A program made the translations under genes and the position numbers. The notes beneath the pieces were generated by a model. It was given only the letters and a program-made list of their open reading frames with translations. It searched no databases and had not been told where the DNA came from. Shown here piece by piece: positions 44,231-44,873 of a DNA stretch of 44,873 nt; within the stretch, counting starts at the first letter, position 1; each line of letters starts with the position of its first letter. Origin of the DNA: Cytophagaceae bacterium (lineage in GTDB: Bacteria; Bacteroidota; Bacteroidia; Cytophagales; Spirosomataceae); contig JAIYBU010000137.1 in assembly GCA_027488335.1 (NCBI GenBank), positions 1 to 44,873 on the forward strand. The letters are read 5' to 3'.

Positions 44231-44303
44231 AGCCCCCAGCCGGGATCAAACCAGCGACCTACTGATTACAAGTCAGTTGCTCTATCAGCTGAGCTATGGA
44301 GGC
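44231..44303 (-). tRNA. tRNA-Thr (anticodon UGU)
   Basis: A 73-base cloverleaf on the minus strand. The acceptor stem GCCTCCA pairs with TGGGGGC (one G-U). The D arm has GCTCAGCTGATAGAGC. The anticodon stem ACTGA/TCAGT encloses the loop CTTGTAA with TGT, reading ACA and other threonine codons. The T arm has the GGTTTGATCCC loop. The discriminator is U and no CCA is encoded. Confidence 0.96.
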
Positions 44304-44471
44304 ATTTTACATTAAAAGATTTGAATTTTATTCTCCTCTTCGTTATTGTGGTGCAAAATTAGTGCTATAATAAATATTACGCAAGTGTTTTATGAAGTTT
44401 TTTTATGTATTTCTTGGGTTTTTATGCTAAGTGTTTGGAAGTCAATGACTTAAAAGAGAAAGTTTTTTCAA
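44304..44471. other. Intergenic gap without recognisable genes
   Basis: AT-rich spacer between tRNA-Thr and the terminator of the last gene. I see no coding sequence. It should contain the tRNA promoter, but no exact TAnnTTTG is evident. Confidence 0.4.
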
Positions 44472-44508
44472 AAAAATAGAGGTATCGGCTGATACCTCTA
44501 TTTTTTTA
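44472..44508 (-). terminator. Terminator after DUF349-type gene
   Basis: A perfect 15-bp stem (44472-44486 with 44491-44505) with a GGCT loop and a long T run on each side. It lies just beyond the stop of the last gene, on its minus-strand side. Confidence 0.9.
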
Positions 44509-44512
44509 TTCA

Positions 44513-44873
44513 TTACTCGCCTGCGGCAATAATAATTTTTATTTTTTGTTTCAATTCTGCTAATTCTTTTTCTGCACCTTTAATTTTGGTTTCATACTCG
44601 GCACGAACCGAAGCTGCATTTTTAGAACGAGCAAAGAATTCGATATTGTTTTGCCATAAATGAATATCATCTTCGATGGTTTTCATTTTACGACGAATAT
44701 CATTTTCTTTTTTATCCAGTTCTTTCGAGCCGCCTTTATCGCCTTTAGTTACTACTTCAACTTCGTTTTGAAGTACCATTTTCTCTTTCTCGGCACCACT
44801 AATGCCTGTACTTCCTTTTACGAATGAGTTGATGGCATCAACGAAACGACGTTGGATATTTTGCATCTCTTTA
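44513..44873 (-). CDS. DUF349-family protein, 3' part
   Basis: The frame is open beyond the right edge of the window, since the two codons before the Met at 44866 read Lys-Glu with no stop; only the last ~119 residues are visible. It is a helical, coiled-coil-like C-terminus (MKTIEDDIHLWQNNIEFFA ... KELAELKQKIKI) similar to the end of DUF349 repeat proteins, which in Bacteroidota are long cytoplasmic proteins of unknown role. With the domain repeats out of view, the family call rests on the C-terminal LWQNNIEFFARSKNA pattern. An ATG start at 44866 is therefore internal. Confidence 0.65.
   Translation of the reverse strand, partial: KEMQNIQRRFVDAINSFVKGSTGISGAEKEKMVLQNEVEVVTKGDKGGSKELDKKENDIRRKMKTIEDDIHLWQNNIEFFARSKNAASVRAEYETKIKGAEKELAELKQKIKIIIAAGE

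Noticed and set aside
44513..44866. A complete small coiled-coil gene starting at the ATG at 44866
   Set aside because: The frame continues without a stop to the window edge and the C-terminus resembles the end of a longer DUF349 protein.
1..44873. CRISPR arrays, insertion sequences, prophage genes
   Set aside because: No array of regularly spaced repeats, transposase, integrase or phage structural gene was found by reading both strands.

Overview
The window is about 45 kb of AT-rich bacterial chromosome from a member of the Bacteroidota, most likely Cytophagales. The order-level guess is inference from overall gene content. Evidence for the phylum: two large secreted proteins end in type IX secretion (T9SS) sorting domains; there are paired TonB-dependent receptors and DUF4249 lipoproteins; a DAHP synthase is fused to chorismate mutase; and many genes are preceded by the Bacteroidota -7 element TAnnTTTG rather than an E. 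coli-type -10 box. Most of the window is ordinary housekeeping sequence. I see no insertion sequence, prophage or CRISPR array.

Layout. 1-1.7 kb: the 3' end of a T9SS cargo gene and a small acidic protein. 1.7-5.2 kb: glyS, with a two-gene ATPase + HNH nuclease pair that looks like a Septu (ptuAB) anti-phage system placed directly upstream on the same strand. 5.2-6.3 kb: a membrane-anchored protein with three helix-hairpin-helix (ComEA-like) modules. 6.3-13.6 kb: a four-gene block of two TonB-dependent receptors enclosing two tandem-duplicated DUF4249 lipoproteins. 13.7-15.9 kb: a secreted M24 peptidase and an internally duplicated membrane protein. 15.9-19.1 kb: a secreted unknown, a small membrane protein, lspA with an acidic tail, and proline dehydrogenase. 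19.3-20.4 kb: DAHP synthase/chorismate mutase. 20.4-24.5 kb: a small secreted unknown and a 1,200-residue T9SS metalloprotease. 24.6-27.8 kb: methyltransferase, acetyltransferase, hemW and a DUF1835 protein. 28.0-31.0 kb: LysM protein, acetyltransferase, purE and purK. 31.2-32.8 kb: a voltage-gated channel with a non-canonical pore, a Cys/Lys-rich mini-protein and an OsmC protein. 33.2-36.5 kb: a small membrane protein and clpB. 36.5-44.2 kb: surface and envelope proteins (dimethylformamidase-beta-like lipoprotein, matrixin, MFS/spermidine-synthase fusion, thioredoxin-like protein, Tyr/Arg-rich lipoprotein, DUF3108, putative aminopeptidase). The window closes with tRNA-Thr(UGU) and the 3' end of a DUF349-type gene.

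How the genes work together. The TonB/DUF4249 block is probably one uptake unit, or two units back to back, for an unknown ligand. purK-purE catalyse consecutive steps of purine synthesis. ptuA-ptuB should act as a single defence complex. Points that stand out are the Septu-like pair reading into the essential glyS gene, the channel filter TVGDAD in place of TVGYGD, two long in-frame poly-A tracts (17 and 18 bp) inside coding sequence, one directly beside a catalytic cysteine codon of OsmC, and a clean gapless internal repeat in an uncharacterised membrane protein. Several start codons, including GTG starts, are set here by the position of the TAnnTTTG element.
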